Origin: Bacteroidales bacterium UBA5072
GTDB taxonomy: Bacteria; Bacteroidota; Bacteroidia; Bacteroidales; UBA10428
NCBI GenBank assembly: GCA_002415855.1
Contig: DIAS01000054.1
Span: 1 to 27,792 of the forward strand
DNA: 27,792 nucleotides
Direction of reading: 5' to 3'
How positions within the stretch are numbered: position 1 is the stretch's first letter; the number at the start of each line of letters is the position of its first letter. Shown here one piece after another: positions 8,529 through 16,880 of the stretch. The notes below the pieces were generated by a model. That model had not been told where the DNA came from, made no database searches, and saw nothing but the letters and a program-made list of their open reading frames with translations. Position numbers and translations under genes: made by a program.

Positions 8529-8549
8529 ATCAATTACCGAGGAATTGAT
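8529..8549. promoter_or_regulatory. Inverted repeat in the argF leader (possible operator)
   Basis: ATCAATT (8529-8535) and AATTGAT (8543-8549) form a perfect 7-bp dyad with a 7-base centre. It sits 38-58 bp before the argF start and just downstream of the -7-like box at 8562-8569 (minus strand), so it would fall at the start of the transcript. The AT-rich dyad is broadly like ArgR-type operators, but this is inference. Confidence 0.35.
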
Positions 8550-8561
8550 TGCCGGCTTACG

Positions 8562-8569
8562 CAAAAATA
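8562..8569 (-). promoter_or_regulatory. -7-like promoter element for argF
   Basis: Minus-strand TATTTTTG fits TAnnTTTG, about 70 bp upstream of the argF start. No TTG is found at the usual upstream distance, so this is a weak call. Confidence 0.3.
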
Positions 8570-8667
8570 GTCAAACCTCAGAAGAGTTGTGCATGATTTT
8601 TATCATAGATTGTATTTTTATGCTGAATATATTTATATTAATACATAATTATTTGTTGCACTACCTC

Positions 8668-8697
8668 TTGTCATCGTGATCAGGGGACTTATCTTTG
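8668..8697 (+). promoter_or_regulatory. Bacteroidota housekeeping promoter (TTG-N19-TAnnTTTG)
   Basis: TTG at 8668-8670 and TATCTTTG at 8690-8697 are separated by 19 bases, the ideal arrangement for the primary sigma factor of Bacteroidota. It points at the lipoprotein gene at 8789, giving a leader of roughly 85 bases. The 297-bp gap 8492-8788 otherwise holds only the argF control elements and AT-rich DNA. Confidence 0.6.
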
Positions 8698-8788
8698 CAT
8701 TTCGGTCTGCTGATCAAAACAGTTTCGCAAATTCCAACCGTAGCAATGGTTTTACGTACAAAATAAAAGATCAATCCTATACTGTTAC

Positions 8789-9472
8789 ATGAGATATCTA
8801 CATGGAAGTCTTATCATCACTGTATTCTTGCTGGCATCGTCATGCAACAATACGGAAAAAGGAAAGCGGATCACCTCCGGCAGGATTGATTACAGGATCA
8901 CCTACCTGAATGATGATATGGATGAAAAAACCCGTGAACTCTTACCCAGGCAGATGAAGCTAATCTTTAACGAAAAGCAGGCTGCCAACAACATAGAGGG
9001 ATTTCTCGGTTTTTATAAGTTAAATGCCTTTACTGATTTCCACAGCCGGAAGTGTTCCACCCTTTTAAAGGTCTTTGACAAGCACTATCTGTATAAAGGC
9101 AAAAGAGATGAACAAATGTGCTGTTTCGACAGCATGGAGGACATGGTTGTCACAGAAACCGCTGAAACCAAAATCATTGCAGGCTTTACCTGCAAGAAGG
9201 CAATTGTTCATTTGCCTTCAACAGGCTATTCATTTACGATCTATTTTACCGAGGAAATCGGACTGAAGCGCCCCAATTCCACCAATCCCTACAGGAATGT
9301 CAAAGGGGTACTTATGGAATTCGAGTTGAATCTGCTATACCTGAAAATGCGATTTGTTGCGGAAAAATTCCATCCGGATATATATGATGATCCGCAGGGA
9401 AAGCTTCCGGAGAAAATGGTTGCTGTCAGCCGTGATCAGATGACGCAGATCCTGAATAAACTCATGGAATAA
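8789..9472 (+). CDS. Hypothetical lipoprotein
   Basis: 227 residues with a lipoprotein signal: a hydrophobic stretch then L-A-S-S-C, modified Cys at residue 19. The rest reads as a beta-rich, GLPGLI/DUF4412-like periplasmic domain: it begins with a GRIDYRITYLND strand, contains a repeated pattern of short strands, and has T-K-I-I-A-G-F-T-C-K-K-A, the segment typical of such proteins (conserved ..I.G..C.KA..). No catalytic motif is apparent. The gene is monocistronic behind a good consensus promoter and stops exactly one base before the stop codon of the convergent outer membrane protein gene. The function is unknown; the family resemblance is moderate. Confidence 0.75.
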   Translation: MRYLHGSLIITVFLLASSCNNTEKGKRITSGRIDYRITYLNDDMDEKTRELLPRQMKLIFNEKQAANNIEGFLGFYKLNAFTDFHSRKCSTLLKVFDKHYLYKGKRDEQMCCFDSMEDMVVTETAETKIIAGFTCKKAIVHLPSTGYSFTIYFTEEIGLKRPNSTNPYRNVKGVLMEFELNLLYLKMRFVAEKFHPDIYDDPQGKLPEKMVAVSRDQMTQILNKLME

Positions 9473-11374
9473 TTATTGGTATCTGACAATATCTGGTTTG
9501 TGCGGGAAGAAATCGTTGAACCGCATCCTGGTCAGGGTTCCCACAGATATATATTCCGCCTGTCCGTTGACCGGCATTCCCGGATAAAAGGCAAAACTGA
9601 TTTCAAATGTGTTGAAAGCCAGCTGTTCGTTCCTGATCCTTGCTCCCAACCTGACAGCAGAGAAAAATTTTGAATCTGATGCCGATAAATTGTATTGTGA
9701 AATAAGACCCAGGTCAACTGATCCGAAAAAGGCAAAACGAAATCCCAGAAAACGATACGGGCTGAACACGACCGATTCGAGATTCAGGGACAGTTTGTCG
9801 TTCCCACGCATGGACTCGCTCGTGAGCCCCTCAATGCCGCCCCTGTTCTCCAGGCTGGTAAATTCACCTTCAAACCTTCTGACTCCGTTCAGGTAGTTAA
9901 GGTTTATGAAGTTCCGGTACTGAAAACGATTCCAATTGTACAGCCTGGTGAAGTATTGTGCCTGTATCTGAAATGTTCCCTGTTCCGTTCGTCCTTCATC
10001 AAGGAAGGTCCCATACCTCATCTGACCATAACCATATCCAAAACCATTGAAATACCTGCCCATAGCTGCACCTGCCGATATATAGGGTCTTGTTGTGTAC
10101 TGGCCTTTCTCCACCCCGGCCGTCAAATCAAAATGATAACCATAGGGCACATCCTCAGTTCTTCCAAAAGTGTAAATCAGGTTGTCTTTGATAAATCCCC
10201 GTCGTGAGTATCCGGTTGAAAACAACAGCAGTGTTTTATCCTGGTACGGATAAAGATAGTTTTCAAGTGTCTCAGGTCCTTCGTGGTTTATATAATAGTT
10301 GACCCTTCCGGTCAAATATATTCCTGAACTTGTGATGCTGGAATGGTTGCTGAGCCTGAACATCCGTCCTCCCCACAGATCGATATCGGTGTATTTGAGG
10401 TTATTGTAAATTATAGTGGTATCCAACAGGGTAATCTCTTTATAAACGCTGCTATTTTCAAAAAGTGCACCACCGGCATATTTGAAATCCGCCGTTCTGA
10501 AATCCCTTGAAAAATCCACAAGAAATGAATTCATATTCCACCGGTCCACATATTCCAGCCGGGCTGTAGTGAAGCTTCCTGCAAGGCTGGAAAGACTGAA
10601 TAACAAACCATAACCGACAAGAGGCTGATGGTCTCCATCCCAGAATACCGTCACTGCCGATTGAAGTCCGTACCCGAACATGTTTTGATTCCAGATGCTG
10701 GCAGATCCGGCGTTGGATCGACTTATATCGGCTTCAAAACCAACAGGAAAGAGATCCTGTGTCAGCAAAACCAGATCAATGGAATCGGGACTGCCCGGAA
10801 TTGCCCGCACCAGAAAACGGGCATCATTGATAAAAGGCAATTCTCTTAAAATTCTCTCATTTTCTGAAATCAGGAAAACGTCGAGGGGCTCACCCTGATG
10901 AAGCAACAAGTGTCTTGACAGGATCCGGCTTCGGGTGTCGTTATGCATGTTGTTAAGTGTCTTCTCGAGCCCGGATAGCGGCTTATAAACGGTATCACGT
11001 ACCGACTGTCTGAATATATCAGTATTCCTGAATTCAATGTTGCGAATAATTTTGCCATCCTTGGCGACAAGATCATAATTGGAATTCGGGGACCTGCGGA
11101 CAACAAGCCTGGACGAATTATCCCGCATAAGAAAGTGGTACAACTCCTTCCGGAATCTGTTATTTTCCGGCGGTAACAATAAACTATCCAATGATTTAGC
11201 CTGGAGATAGCTCCATTTTCTCTGAAGCCTTACCGGTACTCCGGCCGTTGTATCCATATCCACAGCAGCCTTACTGGCGACCGCAGCACTATCAAGGGAA
11301 ATATCCTGGGCTTTTACAGCCTGAACACTGGAAATAGCCAGAACAACAAACGTCAATCCTAACCTCCATATCAT
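9473..11374 (-). CDS. BamA/TamA-like outer membrane beta-barrel protein
   Basis: 633 residues from the chosen ATG at 11374, which gives a clean signal peptide (MIWRLGLTFVVLAISSVQAVKAQ); the frame is open to 11428 but the extra residues look non-coding. After a low-complexity lead, residues about 108-206 resemble one POTRA repeat (IIRNIEFRNTDIF, then RILSRHLLLHQGEPLD, ERILRELPFINDARF, and a D-S-I-D-L-V-L-L-T-Q-D strand). Residues 210-633 alternate as amphipathic strands of a beta-barrel with many aromatic girdle residues, ending D-I-V-R-Y-Q. This fits the Omp85/surface-antigen superfamily, with a single POTRA rather than BamA's five, so it is probably an accessory member. Substrate unknown. 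It is convergent with the lipoprotein gene with no spacer. Confidence 0.75.
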   Translation of the reverse strand: MIWRLGLTFVVLAISSVQAVKAQDISLDSAAVASKAAVDMDTTAGVPVRLQRKWSYLQAKSLDSLLLPPENNRFRKELYHFLMRDNSSRLVVRRSPNSNYDLVAKDGKIIRNIEFRNTDIFRQSVRDTVYKPLSGLEKTLNNMHNDTRSRILSRHLLLHQGEPLDVFLISENERILRELPFINDARFLVRAIPGSPDSIDLVLLTQDLFPVGFEADISRSNAGSASIWNQNMFGYGLQSAVTVFWDGDHQPLVGYGLLFSLSSLAGSFTTARLEYVDRWNMNSFLVDFSRDFRTADFKYAGGALFENSSVYKEITLLDTTIIYNNLKYTDIDLWGGRMFRLSNHSSITSSGIYLTGRVNYYINHEGPETLENYLYPYQDKTLLLFSTGYSRRGFIKDNLIYTFGRTEDVPYGYHFDLTAGVEKGQYTTRPYISAGAAMGRYFNGFGYGYGQMRYGTFLDEGRTEQGTFQIQAQYFTRLYNWNRFQYRNFINLNYLNGVRRFEGEFTSLENRGGIEGLTSESMRGNDKLSLNLESVVFSPYRFLGFRFAFFGSVDLGLISQYNLSASDSKFFSAVRLGARIRNEQLAFNTFEISFAFYPGMPVNGQAEYISVGTLTRMRFNDFFPHKPDIVRYQ

Positions 11375-11448
11375 CCCCGATCCGCGGCTCAAAACAATAA
11401 TGCCCATATCATGGCAGGTTACACTCAATTAAACCAGCAACTGGCCAG

Positions 11449-11481
11449 CAAAAATAGCATAATTTTCACTTCAATCTGCAA
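11449..11481 (-). promoter_or_regulatory. Possible promoter of the BamA-like gene
   Basis: Minus-strand TATTTTTG (11449-11456) fits TAnnTTTG, and a TTG (minus strand, 11479-11481) lies 22 bases upstream, slightly longer than ideal. It is about 75 bp before the preferred ATG. Confidence 0.35.
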
Positions 11482-11523
11482 TTCATATTTGAGGCCGCCA
11501 TGAAACATTTAATCATATTTGAT

Positions 11524-11531
11524 TACCTTTG
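11524..11531 (+). promoter_or_regulatory. -7 promoter element for the flippase-like gene
   Basis: TACCTTTG is a perfect TAnnTTTG match 39 bp before the ATG at 11570. No TTG is present at the ideal -33 distance. Confidence 0.4.
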
Positions 11532-11569
11532 TTACGATTAACAGGCTTAATCGACATACCAGCTGAATC

Positions 11570-12622
11570 ATGCTTAAGAAGTTTCTTAATATCTTTAAAT
11601 ACTTCGTCTTTTTGGGTTTTGGGGTTCTTGTCTTCTGGTGGGTGTATAAGGATGAACCCATTGCAAAATACAAATCAGCCTTCAGTGACCTGACCTATTT
11701 CTGGATCATTCTCTCCGTCTTCTTCAATGTCTTGTCGCAAATCAGCAGGGCCATGCGCTGGAACATGCTGATCCGGCCCCTGGGATACAATCCGAAACTT
11801 TACAATTCCTATCTTTCGGTTTTAATCCTGTATTTCGTCAACCTTTTGTTGCCCCGTGCCGGGGAAGTGTTTCGGTGTACAATACTTAGCAAGTACGAGA
11901 AAATACCTTTCGCCAAACTGGCCGGCACTGTATTTGTTGAACGGATGGCCGATTTCATCACCCTGATGTTGCTCGCCGTTATCATTCTCCTGAGCCAGTT
12001 TGGCGTTTTTGTTGCCTTTTTCAATACCCATCCTGAAGTGAAGGCAAACCTGCTGCATATTTTTTCGCTCCGGAATATCATGCTGGGAGTTGGTTTTCTG
12101 CTATTCTGTCTGGCTGCTCTACTCATGTTTAACAATTATTATAAAAAAAGAAAATCAGACAGGGGAAATACCCTGATAAAAAGGATCCGGCTGATCAAAC
12201 AAAACTTCGTGTCCGGAATCAAATCCATCGCACAGCTCGAGAACAAATGGCTTTTTATCGGTCACACACTTTTTATTTTTGTCATGTGGCTCTTCATGTT
12301 GTACGTGATATTCCTGGCATATGGCCCTACTTCACATTTGTCCCTGCAAACGGGTATGATTACTTTTCTCATGGGCGGATTGGCCATGCTTGCACCTGTT
12401 CAGGGAGGCATTGGACCCTGGCACTTCATGGTATATGAAACACTTTTTATTTATGGTATCGACAAAGCCGATGGAAAGGTTTTTGCACTGATCGCGCATG
12501 CTTCCACAAACCTGATCTACCTAATTCTTGGATTGGTTGCTTTGATGATCATTCCGATGATCAATCCATCAAAAAGCCCGTCCGTAAAGAATCCGGTAAA
12601 TGTCGTTGCCGGCAGGCCATGA
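11570..12622 (+). CDS. Flippase-like membrane protein (UPF0104/LPG synthase TM family)
   Basis: 350 residues, about eight membrane helices. The segments SQISRAMRWNMLIRPLGYNP, LLPRAGEVFRCTILSKYEKIPFAKLAGTVFVERMADF and the later GGLAMLAPVQGGIGPWHFMVYETL are signatures of the lysylphosphatidylglycerol synthase transmembrane / UPF0104 (YbhN-like) family. Such proteins are thought to be lipid flippases or glycolipid-related transporters; this one lacks the C-terminal aminoacyl-transferase domain of MprF. The substrate cannot be read from sequence. It is transcribed alone and ends 5 bp before the end of the convergent MG2 gene. Confidence 0.85.
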   Translation: MLKKFLNIFKYFVFLGFGVLVFWWVYKDEPIAKYKSAFSDLTYFWIILSVFFNVLSQISRAMRWNMLIRPLGYNPKLYNSYLSVLILYFVNLLLPRAGEVFRCTILSKYEKIPFAKLAGTVFVERMADFITLMLLAVIILLSQFGVFVAFFNTHPEVKANLLHIFSLRNIMLGVGFLLFCLAALLMFNNYYKKRKSDRGNTLIKRIRLIKQNFVSGIKSIAQLENKWLFIGHTLFIFVMWLFMLYVIFLAYGPTSHLSLQTGMITFLMGGLAMLAPVQGGIGPWHFMVYETLFIYGIDKADGKVFALIAHASTNLIYLILGLVALMIIPMINPSKSPSVKNPVNVVAGRP

Positions 12623-12627
12623 TCCTG

Positions 12628-15204
12628 CTATTCTACAACAAAGGAAAACTCAGCACGCACGGGATTACCTGATCCATCCAGTCCTTCCACCAGACCATAA
12701 TAAATACCCTTGATATCGGAAGTATAAAAAGATACCAGGGCAGATTGTTCCGTGTAAAGGCTTAATTTCGGGCTCCAGAAAAGCGTTTTCCGGTTATCAC
12801 CGGATGTGGTGCTTTCTACTGAGTAATCAGGTGAATAAAACATCCTGTTGGAATTCAATATATCCATGCCCAATTGTACGGTAGGCTGCCTGTACTTGAA
12901 CATTCCCTGAATCGTTGTTATCTCAATGACTCCCTGGAAATTCACGGGTGTATATTTGTGCACATCAACCAGGGAGGTGGAAATGTTTATATTGGTTATG
13001 TCTGAAGGAAGCAGATTCCTGAGGATATCCACTTTATTTCCTTTCAGAGCACCATTGATCACGATGATAGCTCCTTCCTGGGTCACAGGGACCAAACCGG
13101 GTTCATTTTCCGCTGTAAACACGATGGTATTGTTTACCAGACTGTAGGGTTTTATATCCTGCAAAATATCCAGAACACTTGAATAACCGGCATACTGAAT
13201 GGGATCGTATTTTTTCCTGGTTTCGGAAACTGATTTCCTGAATTTACCGGGTCCATACCGGAGTGCATACACAAGGTCAGGCTCGCCATAAGAGGTCACG
13301 TCAAGTACTTTCTGGCTATCACTGTTTTCTCCCTCCATGATCATTCCTTTCCAGAGACTTTTGGCGTACTCCTGGTCGATGGTGGCCGCCAGGTTTACCT
13401 TGCCCATAGCATCATATGCATCTACATTCAGGTAATTGAAATCAATGATATCCGATCCGAAAAGCACCTGGAATTTTCCGTTCTCATCTGTTTGTGTTTC
13501 ATAGAATTTGTAATTTGGGATGTGGGTGACCCTTACTTTCGCATGGGGAGAAAGATTGTCCTTTTTATCAATGACGCTGCCTGTAATTCCGTCCATTCTT
13601 ATAAATGACCGGTTTTCTTTATCCTCTGCCAGAACATCATCCCATTTGATAAATCGGTACGCCGTGATCAGGAGATCCAGGTCTGTTATCTGGTCCAGGT
13701 TATTGACCTTCAATGAATCACAGGGTAAGAAACCAGCAACATCATACAGGTTTGCTACCAGAGGATTGAAGGAAAGGTGGCGGAGCGAAACCAGCATGGC
13801 CACATCCATCTTGTCACTTCTACCCTTAAATTCCAGGGAGAGGTTAACCCGTTGGCGACTGCGGTATACCTTGTGATCAGTTTTCACCACAAGCGTGTTT
13901 TCAGGATGCTGAATCTTGACCAGCCGTTCCGCTATCAAGGCTTTTTTCTGATCAAATACCGATACCTGCATGATTCCCCTTTTCAGGTTTTTTACAGGTA
14001 TGCTTACGGTTGCAGTCCTTTTAAACTGAACTTCCCCATTCCATATAATGTTATGGTCCAAAGAAGCCACCCAGTATGATATGATCGTTGAATCCTGGTC
14101 GGAGGAATTTATCCGGAACCTCACCGAATCGCCATCCTGTTTGTCACAATGAATAATACATCCATTATCCGCCGCTGCGGGAAGCGGAATCTTGCGTGCA
14201 GTACCGGAGGGATAGGTGAATTGCAGATAACAGGTATCTTCTCCGGGCGTGTAAACGAATTTTCCAGTCCCTCTGGAATCCGTAGATACCGATTGCAGCT
14301 TAATTCCCTCAGCATCAACAATCTCACCGGAAATACCAATAGGTTGCCCCAGATCCATGGTCGCCCGAATGGCCAGGGTGCTTGATAATCCCTTGATCAG
14401 TCTGCCTCCTTCGGGGAAGAAGGATATTTCAGGCGGCGTGGTGATAGCAGGGATGATCAGAGAATAATCACCTGAAAGTTTTCGACTCCTGATATCAACT
14501 GTTAGCAGCAGGATTTCGGTCGATTCCGGAACAATACAGGTGATTTTAGAGTATCCTTTAACGTTGGTTTCCCCGGATCCTTTGACTTCACGCCGGTCAA
14601 AAGACCCGATTGTGTATTCGTAACTAATTTCAGGGACCGGATTGCCCATGGGATCGATTATCCTGATGCTGGCATTCATGGTATCATTCGGATCATAGGA
14701 AACTTTGTCGTATAATATCTCCACCTGAAACCGTTTATCAAAATACTTGCTCACCAGAATTTCTTTTCTGTATGCTTCCTGCGGACATTGATTCTTCATC
14801 CAACCTGTGTAAGCTACCAGCCAGTACCTTCCCGGTATGGATGTTCTGGGAATCAGCAAACGGCCTGAGCACTGGTTACCTGAAACCGGATACCTTCTGG
14901 AAATAATCTCCTCTCCCCTGCTATTCAGCAACTTAATGAATAAATCCTCACTGTTAAGTTCATTCTGGTTCCCACCGGATGATGAAACAAAGCCCCGGAA
15001 CCACATATCCTCTCCGGGTTTGTAAACAAACCGGTCGGTGAGAATGTAGGTCCTTTCCAGGGGAAAACTGCTGTTGTATTTTTTTAACCTGGATTTCAGA
15101 TACTCCAGGAAAAGATTATCCTTTGGACTGTGGAAACCTGACACGACAACAACCAGTGCAAGGAAAGATACCAGCACTGTCATGCTTGTTTTGGCTTTTG
15201 TCAT
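12628..15204 (-). CDS. Large secreted MG2 protein with CarboxypepD-like and plug-like segments
   Basis: 858 residues from ATG 15204, which gives a standard signal (MTKAKTSMTVLVSFLALVVVVSGF); the frame extends to 15267 but would overlap the upstream gene. The MG2/macroglobulin-like region starts at about 50 (TYILTDRFVYKPGEDMWFRGFV) and is followed by further Ig-like strands. Residues about 540-605 look like a carboxypeptidase-regulatory domain (ITGSVIDKKDNL...TDENGKFQV). Residues about 675-765 resemble a TonB receptor plug (GAIIVINGALKG, LLPSDITNINIS, NFQGVIEITT). The end (RKTLFWSPKLSLY, VSFYTSDIKGIYYGLVEGLDGSG) is another beta-sandwich. No barrel follows. It is the last gene of the sigma/FecR/STN operon, 22 bp after the STN gene. 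It is probably periplasmic or surface exposed; function unknown. Confidence 0.8.
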   Translation of the reverse strand: MTKAKTSMTVLVSFLALVVVVSGFHSPKDNLFLEYLKSRLKKYNSSFPLERTYILTDRFVYKPGEDMWFRGFVSSSGGNQNELNSEDLFIKLLNSRGEEIISRRYPVSGNQCSGRLLIPRTSIPGRYWLVAYTGWMKNQCPQEAYRKEILVSKYFDKRFQVEILYDKVSYDPNDTMNASIRIIDPMGNPVPEISYEYTIGSFDRREVKGSGETNVKGYSKITCIVPESTEILLLTVDIRSRKLSGDYSLIIPAITTPPEISFFPEGGRLIKGLSSTLAIRATMDLGQPIGISGEIVDAEGIKLQSVSTDSRGTGKFVYTPGEDTCYLQFTYPSGTARKIPLPAAADNGCIIHCDKQDGDSVRFRINSSDQDSTIISYWVASLDHNIIWNGEVQFKRTATVSIPVKNLKRGIMQVSVFDQKKALIAERLVKIQHPENTLVVKTDHKVYRSRQRVNLSLEFKGRSDKMDVAMLVSLRHLSFNPLVANLYDVAGFLPCDSLKVNNLDQITDLDLLITAYRFIKWDDVLAEDKENRSFIRMDGITGSVIDKKDNLSPHAKVRVTHIPNYKFYETQTDENGKFQVLFGSDIIDFNYLNVDAYDAMGKVNLAATIDQEYAKSLWKGMIMEGENSDSQKVLDVTSYGEPDLVYALRYGPGKFRKSVSETRKKYDPIQYAGYSSVLDILQDIKPYSLVNNTIVFTAENEPGLVPVTQEGAIIVINGALKGNKVDILRNLLPSDITNINISTSLVDVHKYTPVNFQGVIEITTIQGMFKYRQPTVQLGMDILNSNRMFYSPDYSVESTTSGDNRKTLFWSPKLSLYTEQSALVSFYTSDIKGIYYGLVEGLDGSGNPVRAEFSFVVE

Positions 15205-15226
15205 AGCTGTGCTATATAATTCATAT

Positions 15227-16867
15227 CTACTCTTGTTCAGGATCAGTAACAATGTTCTCATCCTCACGACTTTCCTTATCCAACTTCTTATCTGCTTCTT
15301 TTTCCTCCTCTATTTTAATGGCTGCAATTTCCTGTTCCGAGAACAGGTTATTCCGATGGCCTAATCTGATCAATGTTTTCTCAATTGGCTCTTCCGGGAT
15401 TATAATGTTTTCATTCCCCCAGAATTCATTGTCTGTTTCACCGATCTGATCTTCCAGAACGTCCTTGGGTCGCGACACTTCGTCAGTTTTGAAACGGACA
15501 ACATTGGTGGTATCTTTGCCCGTTACCACAAATTCCGACACGGAGGAAAACAAGGAATTGAATTTATCCTGTTGCTTGTTCCTTTTGCGCTTGACACGGA
15601 TCTGAACCTCACTTCTTACATTGCTGAGATCCCATTTGTTATGAAATGGCCGGTAGAAAACCTGGTATGAGGCGTTGATGGGCTTAACCCCTATCCTTCT
15701 GGGTGTCTTTTTAACATAAATACCCGTAGCAAAACTCATTCCCTTATCACTTAAGTCGAAAACCGCGCCCACAATGGCAAAGGTCTCAACATCAATAAAT
15801 ACTTTACCCCTGTAACAGGGATACTTTACACCTTCACGCTGATCGAAAGAAATAACCCAGGTTGGTCTTTCAAAGTGCGTAATGGTCCTTTCCAACCGGT
15901 ATTCGTACAGCGTAAAATATTCCGCATCCAGGAATGTGGGAAGGTTTTTTACAATATCAAGTTTAAGGGTATTATAAAGTCCACCCTGCACCACAAACTC
16001 AACGAATTCCTTTTCATCGGTATTGCTTCCTTTTCTACCCTTGAATATTTTAATCTGGTCGTCACGGACGGAGGTATATGGCTCTTTAAAAACATCAATC
16101 ACCGCCTCAGAAAGCGAAATGTTCTTGTTGTCCTGCTGGGTGGTTTCTCTGAAAAATCCTGTAAATATGGCAGGTTTCCTGTCATAATTCGACGGTATTC
16201 TTTCAATAGCCTTGGTAAGGATGTAAATCGGGTCGAAGGGTTTTACGATTACTTCCTTGATCTGAAACCTTTCAGTAAACAGGCGCACTACCAGAAGTGC
16301 AGTATCCAGTGACTGGAGTGGAATAGTGGCAAGTTTATACCCGATGTAGGAAACGCCAATGGTGTCTGTCTGGTCATCAGGCCCTATTTTGATTACAAAA
16401 CGGCCATTTGAATTTGAAACCGTGCCAGTGCTGCTGTTCATCAGGAATATATTGGAATAGGGTAAAGGCCGCCTGGTTTTTCCGTCTATCACAAGACCCT
16501 TTATCAATTGAAAGTTGGGAATCGGTGTACTTTTTCTATGCAGCGGGATCAGCAGGATCTTATTGGATCTTTCCAGGATTTGTAAGCTATCATATCTGAA
16601 AATGTCAGACAGATGGTTTCTTACCGTTTGTTTCCTCACCATGACGGAAGCCATACGATGAACCTGGATCTGAGAAGTGTAGGTAAAAGAGAAATTTCCT
16701 TTTCGGCCAATCTCTTTCAGGAACTGATCAATTTCACCGGTGGTGCGGGATAAATTAATTTCACGGTCCAGCAAACTCTCTTGGGCCAGAATTGTTGTTC
16801 CCGAACTGATAATGGCAAGGATCAAACAGACGGGAAAAAGCAAGTGGATTATTTCCCGCACCCTCAT
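15227..16867 (-). CDS. Secreted STN + CarboxypepD_reg-like domain protein (no TonB barrel)
   Basis: 546 residues. Signal peptide about 1-28 (ending T-I-L-A-Q). Residues about 36-107 form a secretin/TonB short N-terminal (STN) domain (TTGEIDQFLKEIGRKGNFSFTYTSQI, VRNHLSDIFRYDSLQILERSNKILLI). Residues about 122-198 are a carboxypeptidase-regulatory domain (IKGLVIDGKTRRPLPYSNIFLMNSSTGTVSNSNGRFVIKI...VSYIGYK). Residues about 200-420 are a beta-rich region similar to parts found after this domain in other Bacteroidota proteins. The C-terminus (from about 440) is highly charged, with a Glu/Lys-rich tail. There is no plug or 22-strand barrel. In TonB receptors the STN domain contacts FecR, and here the gene lies 13 bp after fecR. 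Function inferred as signalling partner only. Confidence 0.82.
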   Translation of the reverse strand: MRVREIIHLLFPVCLILAIISSGTTILAQESLLDREINLSRTTGEIDQFLKEIGRKGNFSFTYTSQIQVHRMASVMVRKQTVRNHLSDIFRYDSLQILERSNKILLIPLHRKSTPIPNFQLIKGLVIDGKTRRPLPYSNIFLMNSSTGTVSNSNGRFVIKIGPDDQTDTIGVSYIGYKLATIPLQSLDTALLVVRLFTERFQIKEVIVKPFDPIYILTKAIERIPSNYDRKPAIFTGFFRETTQQDNKNISLSEAVIDVFKEPYTSVRDDQIKIFKGRKGSNTDEKEFVEFVVQGGLYNTLKLDIVKNLPTFLDAEYFTLYEYRLERTITHFERPTWVISFDQREGVKYPCYRGKVFIDVETFAIVGAVFDLSDKGMSFATGIYVKKTPRRIGVKPINASYQVFYRPFHNKWDLSNVRSEVQIRVKRKRNKQQDKFNSLFSSVSEFVVTGKDTTNVVRFKTDEVSRPKDVLEDQIGETDNEFWGNENIIIPEEPIEKTLIRLGHRNNLFSEQEIAAIKIEEEKEADKKLDKESREDENIVTDPEQE

Positions 16868-16880
16868 TGTCAGTTATTTA

